DNA from: Eubacteriales Family XIII. Incertae Sedis bacterium
GTDB lineage: Bacteria > Bacillota > Clostridia > Peptostreptococcales > Anaerovoracaceae
DNA: 64,000 nucleotides
NCBI GenBank assembly: GCA_031272365.1
Contig: JAISTX010000083.1
Location: 1-64,000 of the forward strand
Reading direction: 5' to 3'
A program made the translations under genes and the position numbers. The notes under the pieces were generated by a model. The model made no database searches and had not been told where the DNA came from. It saw nothing but the letters and a program-made list of their open reading frames with translations. Shown here piece by piece: positions 15,108 to 21,456 of the stretch (positions are counted from its first letter, which is position 1; every line of letters begins with the position of its first letter).

Positions 15108-16436
15108 ATGCCAAGAAGAAGAACACAGGCCGCCGAATACGCCGTGAGGGCCTACCTGAGGGGGTACCAGAACACGCGTTGGGTGGCGAACAAGCTCGGG
15201 GACACGAGGCTCCTCGACGAATACAAGTCGTTCCAGAAAAAGGTCAGGGCCGATCTCGACTCCGGCGAAAAGGACATCGACGCCTACCTCGGCACCTTGA
15301 ACGGGTGGCTCACCGCCCACCGCGTCTCGCCCGTCGGCATCGGCGACGCCCGGGCGAAGTCGCCCGCCGTGAAAGTGGGGGACTCCGTCCTCGGCAGGAC
15401 GGTCATCGGGGAGGCCGAGCCCATAAACGGGCAAAAGGCCTGGCTCGTCCGGTGCAACCAGTGCGGGTTCGAGCACCCCGCCTCGTGGTCCATACTCAGA
15501 CTGGAATGCCCCCGCTGCAAGGAGATGGAGCGGATCAGGAAGGAAGCGAGGGTGGCCGAGTACAAGCAGTTCATGGAAGGCAAACTGGAGGCGGTCGCGC
15601 AAATGCGCGGGCGGGCGAAGCCCCGCCGCGGCGAGAACCCCTGCAAGGAGGCCCTGGACAGCGTCATGGAAAAAACGGGGCGCAGCCAGGACTCCGTCAT
15701 GGAGGAGTTCAGGAAGGCTGTGACGGAAGGCCGGTATTTCGTTTTCACGAGCCGCGCCATCCTCGGGAAGAGCATCCCGGATCTGCAAAAGGAGACCGGC
15801 AAGGCGCGGCAGGGCCTCTATTTCAGCGAGTCGAAGGCCGCCGCATATTTCAAGAGCCTTTTCGAAAACCCCGTGAAGGAGGCCGTCCTCGCCATCGCCG
15901 GCAAGGAAGGCGTCGCGCCGGAAGACGCCCTGGCCTCGCTTTTGCCCACGCTCACAGAGAGGGAGAAGGCGTGCCTTTCCCTGCGCTTCGAAGGCAAGCC
16001 GTACTACGAGGTGGGCGAGGCGATCGGCTCGACCCCCCGGGTGGTGATCGAGCTCGAGCGGGCGGCCATCGAGAAGCTGGGCTTGCCCACCGAGGGCATG
16101 GTCGGCGTCCGCCCCGAACGCGTCGCGGCGGAAGGCGGCGGGCAAGGCGAGCACGTCTGGTCAAGGGACTTTATGGACGAAATCCTCGGCGAGGACCCGG
16201 ACGAAGCCGAGCGCAAGAGGATCCTGTCCATCGTGAAGAAAGAGCTCGGCCGCAGCGCCAGGCTGCACAAAATCAACCGGTACAAGATTTTCACGATGCG
16301 GCTGAAAGGGAAGAGCTTCCATGATATATCGAAAGCGCTCGGCATCCCGGCAGGAAACGTGAGCGCTTACGAGCGCAACATATACAAGCGCCTGAAATAC
16401 CTACAGATCGTCGAGCCGGAGACATTCCGCGCTTGA
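15108..16436 (+). CDS. Zinc-ribbon protein with two sigma-region-4-like HTHs
   Basis: The protein is 442 residues and I do not recognise the family. Residues 116, 119, 134 and 137 are Cys in a CxxC-x14-CxxC zinc ribbon. Residues ~278-326 (LTEREKACLSLRFEGKPY, then VGEAIGSTPRVVIELER) look like a sigma70 region-4 helix-turn-helix, and ~380-433 (FTMRLKGKSFHDISKALGIP, ending SAYERNIYKRL) look like a second HTH. The N-terminal ~110 residues are charged and helical. There is no visible sigma region 2, so it could be a transcriptional regulator rather than a true sigma factor. An AGGAGG precedes the ATG by 12 nt, with AGGGG closer. It is divergent from subtilase A and has a consensus promoter, so it should be well expressed. 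Confidence 0.75.
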   Translation: MPRRRTQAAEYAVRAYLRGYQNTRWVANKLGDTRLLDEYKSFQKKVRADLDSGEKDIDAYLGTLNGWLTAHRVSPVGIGDARAKSPAVKVGDSVLGRTVIGEAEPINGQKAWLVRCNQCGFEHPASWSILRLECPRCKEMERIRKEARVAEYKQFMEGKLEAVAQMRGRAKPRRGENPCKEALDSVMEKTGRSQDSVMEEFRKAVTEGRYFVFTSRAILGKSIPDLQKETGKARQGLYFSESKAAAYFKSLFENPVKEAVLAIAGKEGVAPEDALASLLPTLTEREKACLSLRFEGKPYYEVGEAIGSTPRVVIELERAAIEKLGLPTEGMVGVRPERVAAEGGGQGEHVWSRDFMDEILGEDPDEAERKRILSIVKKELGRSARLHKINRYKIFTMRLKGKSFHDISKALGIPAGNVSAYERNIYKRLKYLQIVEPETFRA

Positions 16437-16447
16437 ACGGGGGCGCT
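16428..16447 (+). repeat. 20-bp direct repeat shared with 19428-19447
   Basis: The 20 bases at 16428-16447 are identical to 19428-19447. The first copy covers the end of the zinc-ribbon/HTH gene. The second is the left arm of the hairpin downstream of AraC gene 1. Confidence 0.6.
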
Positions 16448-16507
16448 GGGCTGTAATATTCCTCGCTGCTGCCGCCCGGCTGCGGGGAGGCGCGCCCCGC
16501 AATCGAT
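16444..16507 (+). repeat. Internally deleted duplicate of lipoprotein gene 5' region
   Basis: 16444-16469 is identical to 17316-17341 (26 nt), and 16462-16507 matches 17446-17491 (46 nt, 2 mismatches). The joint falls on CTCGCTGC, which occurs at both 17334-17341 and 17446-17453. The copy therefore equals 17316-17491 with 112 bp removed between two 8-bp direct repeats. Confidence 0.8.
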
Positions 16508-16584
16508 ATCCCCAGTCGCACCGAAGCCCAGTCTCTCATACAGGGGGAGGGGGCTCGCCTTGCACGGATTATCTACATTTGTTC

Positions 16585-16613
16585 TTGAAATTTTGTTCGT
16601 ATTTCTGTATATT
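16585..16613 (+). promoter_or_regulatory. Promoter of the RhuM-like gene
   Basis: TTGAAA (16585-16590), 17 nt, then TATATT (16608-16613). It lies in AT-rich DNA 42 bp before the RhuM-like start and probably arrived with that gene. Confidence 0.65.
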
Positions 16614-16654
16614 ATTCGAAGGGGGGGGATTGATGAAACGAAAGGATTTTGAAA

Positions 16655-17260
16655 ATGACCGACTTTCTACCCGCAAATGAGATTATACTTTATCAGCCTG
16701 ACGAGTCGGTGCACCTTGAGGTGATTGTTGGCGATGAAACTGTATGGCTGACGCAAGCCCAGATGGCGGAGTTGTTTTCTGCATCCAAGCAGAGTATCAG
16801 TCGTCATATCAACAATATTATCAAAGATGGAGAATTGCAAGCCGGTCGAACTGTCAAAGAATCTTTGACGGTTCAAATTGAGGGCGGTCGTAAGGTTCAG
16901 CGCAAGGTTTCCTACTACAACCTGGATATGATTATTTCCGTGGGCTACCGTGTAAAGTCACAACGCGGCATTGATTTCCGCATCTGGGCAACCAATGTGT
17001 TGAAGGAATACATTCTCCGAGGTTACGCCATCACACAACGTTTTGAGAGGTTGGAAAACCGTGTCGCTGAAGCGGAAAAGCAAATTGGCTTCTTTGTTCG
17101 GACTACAAAGACTATTTCCGGTGTACACGACCGGTTTCTCATCGTCGACAACTGCGTCTACCACATTGGCGCTTCTGTCAAGGATCTGGGCAAAAGGCTG
17201 TTCGCGTTTTCCAAGATGAGCGTTCCGGCGACAGAATTTTTGAGGCGATTAGGGCTGTGA
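16655..17260 (+). CDS. RhuM/ORF6N-family protein, internally deleted
   Basis: The protein is 201 residues from the ATG at 16655, which has AAAGGA upstream. Residues ~15-130 match the RhuM-type DNA-binding head: ETVWLTQAQMAELFSASKQS, SRHINNI, then YYNLDMIISVGYRVKSQRG and FRIWATNVLKEYILRGYA. The tail HDRFLIVDNCVYHIGASVKD then LGKRLFAFSKM belongs to the same family's C-terminal module. As I remember family members, ~70 residues starting FFDGQ(I/V)FDAY lie between these parts; here FFVRTTKTIS runs straight into GVHDRF. The gene therefore looks like an in-frame internal deletion, perhaps no longer functional. Its base composition is far more AT-rich than its neighbours and duplicated sequence flanks it, both signs of transfer. 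The family is often found near restriction systems and on mobile DNA; its role is not settled. Confidence 0.75.
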   Translation: MTDFLPANEIILYQPDESVHLEVIVGDETVWLTQAQMAELFSASKQSISRHINNIIKDGELQAGRTVKESLTVQIEGGRKVQRKVSYYNLDMIISVGYRVKSQRGIDFRIWATNVLKEYILRGYAITQRFERLENRVAEAEKQIGFFVRTTKTISGVHDRFLIVDNCVYHIGASVKDLGKRLFAFSKMSVPATEFLRRLGL

Positions 17261-17289
17261 AGTGACTCGTCCGGCATTCCGGGCTGCGT

Positions 17290-17310
17290 ACTCCTGTAGG
17301 AGTTTTCTTC
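17290..17310 (+). terminator. Weak terminator after the RhuM-like gene
   Basis: A 5-bp stem (17290-17294 with 17299-17303) with loop TGTA is followed by TTTTCTT. The stem is short, so the call is tentative. Confidence 0.35.
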
Positions 17311-17315
17311 CGACA

Positions 17316-17491
17316 CGCTGGGCTGTAATATTCCTCGCTGCGGACGGGTTTCCTGTATAATGAAACAAGGAGGCGCACGCATGAAAAACCCCGTCACCGC
17401 TTTCAACCGAATAACGATCCCGGCCTGTGCCCTGCTCCTCGCAGTCTCGCTGCTGCTGCCCGGCTGCGGGGAGGCGAGCCCCGCAATCGAT
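17316..17491 (+). repeat. Parent copy of the duplicated segment
   Basis: This is the intact source of 16444-16507. It covers the lipoprotein leader and its signal peptide codons, with CTCGCTGC at 17334 and again at 17446. Confidence 0.75.
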
Positions 17492-18592
17492 GGCGGCGCC
17501 AGCCCGGATAGCGAATCCGCTGGCAACGTCGACCCCGCGATCATCTCCTACATGGACTACGCTGTCGGGGAAGGCGCCTACCGCGTCTCCTATGAGGCGG
17601 CCGGCTTCAGCATCATCCCGAGGAGCGGCCCCGCAGGGTCTGTCGAGATCCGCTTCCATGATGAAAACGGGGTGGAGCGCACCCTCCAGGTGACCGACAA
17701 CCCCGCCACGCCGGAGGGTTGGAATCTCCGGGACGGCGTCGTCGAATACATCCAGGTGAGGCTGGACGAGCGTTACCGCGAAATCGTGGGCCTGGAAGAG
17801 CGCCTCCGCGAGAAGGGACTGGAGGGCTTTGAGGCGGAGACCTACGTACTGATGCGATACGGCCAAGACGGCAATGCACAAGAGGGCCCGGAAGAGGACG
17901 TCCCCGCTCTCGTCAACCCGGAAACCGGCATCCGCCTCAACGAGGCGCCGGACCCGAAAACGCTTCAGGAGGATTTCGGCATGGCCTTCCCCTTCTATAT
18001 CAACGTAGACCCCCCGCTGGACGAGGACGCCCTCGAGGCTTTCACCCAGCTCCGCGAGGAAACGGAGGCCGCGCTGGAGGAAGCGCTGGGGTGCGACATC
18101 CAAACCGTGCTCGAGTACCACGAGGAAAGGAAGGAAGGCTGGCTGACGATCGGCTGGGAAGATGCCGCGCGGGGCGATTCGACGAGGGCGGGCGGATCGC
18201 TGGAGTTCAAGCAGGGGGATGCCGACATCTTGGATCTCGTGGATCAGGAATACATGCTCATCGGATTCGATTCGCAGGACATCGAAGAGATATGGTACGC
18301 CGACAAGACGATCCACCAGAGACCCATCCCGCCTGGGCCGACCGACTACCGCTGGGAGGGCTGGCTCGTGCTCGACCCGGCCGCGTTCGAGAGATACACG
18401 GATCCCTTCGAATGGTCGGAGGCCGACGTACGGCATACGCCGGGGGACATCCAGGAGCTGAAGGATCTCGGCTGCGAGGAATGGTTCTTCTCCTACGATT
18501 TCGAAAGAGACCACCAAATGGGGGACAGGAACGCCACCTATGCCATATGCCCGGACCAGCACATCATCTACTTCGACGCGGTCCGAGGCTGA
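17381..18592 (+). CDS. Lipoprotein of unknown function
   Basis: The protein is 403 residues. The ATG at 17381 is chosen because AAGGAGG (17367-17373) stands 7 nt upstream; an in-frame ATG 21 nt earlier has no SD. The N-terminus is a lipoprotein signal peptide ending LLLPGC, with the lipid-bearing Cys at residue 29, so the mature protein should sit on the outer face of the membrane. The mature part is acidic and soluble, with no membrane segment and no domain I can name. TATAAT at 17356-17361 lies very close to the SD. It is single-gene in context, and the gene on its 3' side (VapC) is convergent. Confidence 0.8.
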   Translation: MKNPVTAFNRITIPACALLLAVSLLLPGCGEASPAIDGGASPDSESAGNVDPAIISYMDYAVGEGAYRVSYEAAGFSIIPRSGPAGSVEIRFHDENGVERTLQVTDNPATPEGWNLRDGVVEYIQVRLDERYREIVGLEERLREKGLEGFEAETYVLMRYGQDGNAQEGPEEDVPALVNPETGIRLNEAPDPKTLQEDFGMAFPFYINVDPPLDEDALEAFTQLREETEAALEEALGCDIQTVLEYHEERKEGWLTIGWEDAARGDSTRAGGSLEFKQGDADILDLVDQEYMLIGFDSQDIEEIWYADKTIHQRPIPPGPTDYRWEGWLVLDPAAFERYTDPFEWSEADVRHTPGDIQELKDLGCEEWFFSYDFERDHQMGDRNATYAICPDQHIIYFDAVRG

Positions 18593-18657
18593 ATGCCACC
18601 TGCGGCTGATCACGGTTTTTCAGTTTCTGCAGTAGCCGCCCCCCTTTGTCTCCGCCG

Positions 18658-19062
18658 TTATGGCTTCGCCCAGTTTTCGGTCGCAACCCCGTGCATCTTT
18701 CCAAAGTCCTTTTCGTTGTTTGTTACAACGACACCCCCTCTTGCCATTGCGGTAGCCGCTATAATCATGTCGTTCGCGCCGCACTTCAGTCTTTTTTCAA
18801 GAAGGCCCGAACGAATCCTTCCATAGCTTTCTGCGGCGTCTTCCCCAAACGGCACGATCTCGAATTGCGAAACGAACTTTTTTACGGCAACAAGGCTCTT
18901 TTCAGGGGCACTGCTCTCTCGCGCCCCTCCAAGGAGCTCGGCGTAGACGATAGAGGCGATTTTTATTGTCTGGTGTTCTGTAGCAAGAACCTTGGCCGTC
19001 AGCGCCGGGTACGCGTTCTTCAGCAGATAGATGCAGCTATTCGTGTCGAGGAAATACATCAC
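18658..19062 (-). CDS. vapC: VapC-type PIN-domain toxin
   Basis: The protein is 134 residues, the usual size for VapC. The PIN nuclease motifs are present: FLDTNSCIYLL near the N-terminus (first acidic residue Asp), a central Glu in ASIVYAELLGG, and NDMIIAATAMARGGVVVTNN with Asp, ending in DFGKM. PIN toxins cut RNA, often tRNA, when not bound by antitoxin. The start codon overlaps the antitoxin stop (ATGA), the usual arrangement of a translationally coupled toxin-antitoxin pair. Confidence 0.88.
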   Translation of the reverse strand: MMYFLDTNSCIYLLKNAYPALTAKVLATEHQTIKIASIVYAELLGGARESSAPEKSLVAVKKFVSQFEIVPFGEDAAESYGRIRSGLLEKRLKCGANDMIIAATAMARGGVVVTNNEKDFGKMHGVATENWAKP

Positions 19063-19286
19063 AATTTTTCTCTTTTCGCGCCGCCTTCCAGTTTTGGCTG
19101 TTCAGGCCTTTTGATATCCACGTCCTTGAGCGACCCCAAGGTCGCAATGAACTCCGGCGAATATTCGCTGCCGAGACGCGCTTCCACCGACTCAGAGATA
19201 TATCCAGACACGGAGACGCCTCGCTCTTTCGCGGCGCGGCTCACCCGCTTCGCCAGATTGTCATTGAGGTACAGCGAAACTTGCAT
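19059..19286 (-). CDS. vapB: VapB-like ribbon-helix-helix antitoxin
   Basis: The protein is 75 residues. The ATG at 19286 is chosen because GGAGG precedes it by 8 nt; the ORF could open 23 codons earlier but those codons overlap the promoter. The first 45 residues (QVSLYLNDNLAKRVSRAAKE, then GVSVSGYISESVEARL) have the strand-helix-helix pattern of an RHH DNA-binding domain, and the rest should wrap the toxin. It stops inside the VapC start. Autoregulation is likely through the palindrome upstream. RHH antitoxins with PIN toxins are known, although many VapB proteins have AbrB folds. Confidence 0.8.
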   Translation of the reverse strand: MQVSLYLNDNLAKRVSRAAKERGVSVSGYISESVEARLGSEYSPEFIATLGSLKDVDIKRPEQPKLEGGAKREKL

Positions 19287-19311
19287 CTTGGTTTCCTCCT
19301 TCTGCAAGCAG

Positions 19312-19355
19312 TAACATATAATATATGTTATAACATCTTTTCGCCTCGAAAACAA
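19312..19355 (-). promoter_or_regulatory. vapBC promoter with palindromic operator
   Basis: On the minus strand TTGTTT (19355-19350), 17 nt, then TATAAC (19332-19327). A 19-bp palindrome with 9-bp perfect arms and one central base (19312-19330) overlaps the -10 and the start point. It is the natural site for VapB dimers. Confidence 0.65.
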
Positions 19356-19438
19356 CGTGTTTTCGATTGCGGCAAATCGTTTACTCGCGTACGGTTCTCC
19401 AAAATGATCGCCGTCCTTTTTTGTCCGCGCGCTTGAAC

Positions 19439-19458
19439 GGGGGCGCTTTCGCGCCCCC
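19439..19458 (-). terminator. GC-rich hairpin after AraC gene 1
   Basis: Arms 19439-19446 and 19451-19458 pair over 8 bp around a 4-nt loop (GAAA on the minus strand). No T-tract follows, so it may be an RNA-stabilising hairpin rather than an intrinsic terminator. Confidence 0.4.
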
Positions 19459-19499
19459 GCCCTGTCTGCATCCCTGTACCCTGGGTGTTTCCTTGTGGG

Positions 19500-20378
19500 T
19501 CAGATCGCCCTTGCGCCCTTTCCGCCTCGGCGGAAGCGGGGCTTGCGCTCCTCCGGGACCGCGTCGCGGTACTGCTTCGGCGTGTAGCCCGTGAACTCGC
19601 GGAACACCTTCGTGAAATAGCTCTGCGTGCAGAACTGCAGGTAGTTTGCGATGTCCGAGAGGCTCATGTCCGAATACTTCAGCAGGTATTTGGCCTCCTC
19701 GAGCTTCTTGTGCACGATGTAGTCCTTGACCGAGTAGCCCGTCTCCAGGCGGAATTTTTTCGAGATCGTGTGCGAGGACACGCCTGTGAGCTTCGCGAGG
19801 TCCGACAGGCTGATCTCCTTGTGGAGATTGTAGGAAATATACGTGCAGCATTTCTTGACGGCCGGCGAGAACCGCGTCTGGCCGAGCCCTTCCGCGACCT
19901 TGTTGCAGAAGTGCAGCGCCATGCGGTAGCAGAGCGCCGTGATGTCGGTCACGCTGCGCATCCCGTCCGCCTGGCGGCAGTACACGTCCGCCAGCGTGCG
20001 GGCGACCTCCTCCTCCACGCCGCCGCGGATCGCCGCGCGCGACGCCATCGTGACGAGCGCCACGAACAGGAACTTCTCCTGCTGGAGCGAGTCCTCGGAC
20101 AGCTCCCCGACCCGGCCCGGGATCGGCGCGCGCAGAAGCTTCTTCAGCGCGTCCGCGTCGCCGGCCTCGATCGCTTCCATGCCGAGCTGCTCGAAACTGT
20201 ACGGCGTGTGGAACTCCGACCGCTCGCGCGCGTCGAAAAGCTCCTCCGTCATCCGCGCGTTCACCTCGGGAATCGCGTTCTCGTTGACGCACTTCCGCAC
20301 GAAATCCAGTGTCCCCAGATTTGCCACGGGCATCGAAACAATCAGATCGCCCGTATCGCTAACTATATCCATCCTCAT
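19500..20378 (-). CDS. AraC-family transcriptional regulator 1
   Basis: The protein is 292 residues from the ATG at 20378, which has AGGGGG 8 nt upstream; a GTG three codons earlier overlaps that SD. The C-terminal ~100 residues are the two-HTH AraC domain: EISLSDLAKLTGVSSHTISK is the first helix-turn-helix, and MSLSDIANYLQFCTQSYFTK with VFREFTGYTPKQYRDA is the second HTH with the family signature. The middle (~55-180) is an all-helical region with SLQQEKFLFVALVTMASRAA, also in the other two AraC proteins here and not a standard cupin sensor. The N-terminus is short, lacking the sensor seen in AraC 3. Next to AraC 2 and subtilase B, it probably controls surface genes. Confidence 0.88.
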   Translation of the reverse strand: MRMDIVSDTGDLIVSMPVANLGTLDFVRKCVNENAIPEVNARMTEELFDARERSEFHTPYSFEQLGMEAIEAGDADALKKLLRAPIPGRVGELSEDSLQQEKFLFVALVTMASRAAIRGGVEEEVARTLADVYCRQADGMRSVTDITALCYRMALHFCNKVAEGLGQTRFSPAVKKCCTYISYNLHKEISLSDLAKLTGVSSHTISKKFRLETGYSVKDYIVHKKLEEAKYLLKYSDMSLSDIANYLQFCTQSYFTKVFREFTGYTPKQYRDAVPEERKPRFRRGGKGARAI

Positions 20379-20454
20379 AATAAGCACCCCCTAATGCCCT
20401 AAAATGACTCCCCCCTCTATAATTAAAGGATAGAATACAGCAGATATGGCACAG

Positions 20455-20470
20455 AAATATATCAATAAAA
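20455..20470 (-). promoter_or_regulatory. Second copy of the 16-bp shared motif
   Basis: This is identical to 12118-12103 on the minus strand, with a GTATTCT box downstream at similar spacing. It lies in the 142-bp gap upstream of AraC regulator 1, which also holds a 12-bp perfect palindrome at 20478-20489. Confidence 0.35.
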
Positions 20471-20520
20471 GACAAAAAATAATATTATTCCGCTTTTTCT
20501 TTCAATAATTTATAAAAGTT

Positions 20521-21273
20521 TCAAATTTTGATATCGCCGCCGCCCTCCCGGAACTTCCTCGGCGTGACGCCCGTGATTTCCTTGAAAATCTTCGTGAAAT
20601 AGCTCTGCGTGCAGTATTGCAAGTAGTTTGCGATCTCCGAAATGCTCATATTGGAATGCCGGAGCAGGGACGCGGCTTCTTCGATTTTCTTCCGATTGAT
20701 ATAATCCGTGATGGAATACCCGGTCTCCGCACGGAACTTCCGCGAGATGGTATGGGGGGAGAAGCCCGAGACCCCGGCGAGCTCCGGGAGGCTGATCGCC
20801 TTGTGCAGGTGCTGCGAGATGTAGGTCCGGCACCTTTCGATGGTGGGCGAGTACTGGGGCCGCCCGGACGAGCGCGCGACCATGTGGCAGAAATGCATGC
20901 CCATCTTGTAGGAGAGGTCCTGGATCTCCTGCACGCTGCGCATCGCGTCCGCGCGGCGGCAGTAGACGCCCGACAGCGCGCGCGCCACCTCCTCGTCGAG
21001 CCCCCCGCGAATGGCGGCCCGGGAGGCGAGCGTGACCAGGGCCACGAAGAGGAATTTCTCCTGCTGCAGGGGGTTGAGCGACAGCTTCCCGAGCCTGCCC
21101 TTGATCGGCATTTTGTAAAATCGCAGCAACGCCTCCGGGTCGCCGGCCTCGATGGCGGCGATGGCGATGTTCTCGAATTCGGAAGGTGTATGAAAGTCCG
21201 CATGCTCGCGCGCTTTGAACACTTCCGCCGTCAGCAATACGGCTTCTTCGTCAGGCATTTTCTTGTTTTCCAT
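20521..21273 (-). CDS. AraC-family transcriptional regulator 2
   Basis: The protein is 250 residues, the shortest of the three paralogues. It keeps the shared helical region (NPLQQEKFLFVALVTLASRA) and the C-terminal HTH pair (AISLPELAGVSGFSPHTISR, then MSISEIANYLQYCTQSYFTK and GVTPRKFREG). It lacks the N-terminal ~150 residues of AraC 3. Its start codon follows ACTTGGGGTA, which also occurs 55 nt upstream of adhesin A; a clear SD is missing. It is divergent from subtilase B (183-bp gap), so the shared gap may carry its operator. Confidence 0.87.
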   Translation of the reverse strand: MENKKMPDEEAVLLTAEVFKAREHADFHTPSEFENIAIAAIEAGDPEALLRFYKMPIKGRLGKLSLNPLQQEKFLFVALVTLASRAAIRGGLDEEVARALSGVYCRRADAMRSVQEIQDLSYKMGMHFCHMVARSSGRPQYSPTIERCRTYISQHLHKAISLPELAGVSGFSPHTISRKFRAETGYSITDYINRKKIEEAASLLRHSNMSISEIANYLQYCTQSYFTKIFKEITGVTPRKFREGGGDIKI

Positions 21274-21326
21274 ACTTTCTTACCCCAAGTAAGGATAAAA
21301 AAAGAGAGCCATCAAATCTATCATTA

Positions 21327-21343
21327 TGACGATAATATTGTCA
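21327..21343. promoter_or_regulatory. Candidate operator between AraC 2 and subtilase B
   Basis: A 17-bp interrupted palindrome (TGAC..TAATAT..GTCA pattern, three unmatched symmetric positions) lies in the divergent gap. It is placed to affect both genes. Confidence 0.3.
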
Positions 21344-21456
21344 TTCTTCGAGCCATTCCGCCACGCGGGGAAAACGCGGATTACGGGGGGCGGCCCCGCT
21401 GCGCATAGACTCAGGGCATAAGTCAACACCGTAGCAAACAAAAAGGAGGTAACACA

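Noticed and set aside
15108..16436. A true sigma factor
   Set aside because: No region 2 can be seen, and the zinc ribbon and second HTH do not fit standard sigma layouts.
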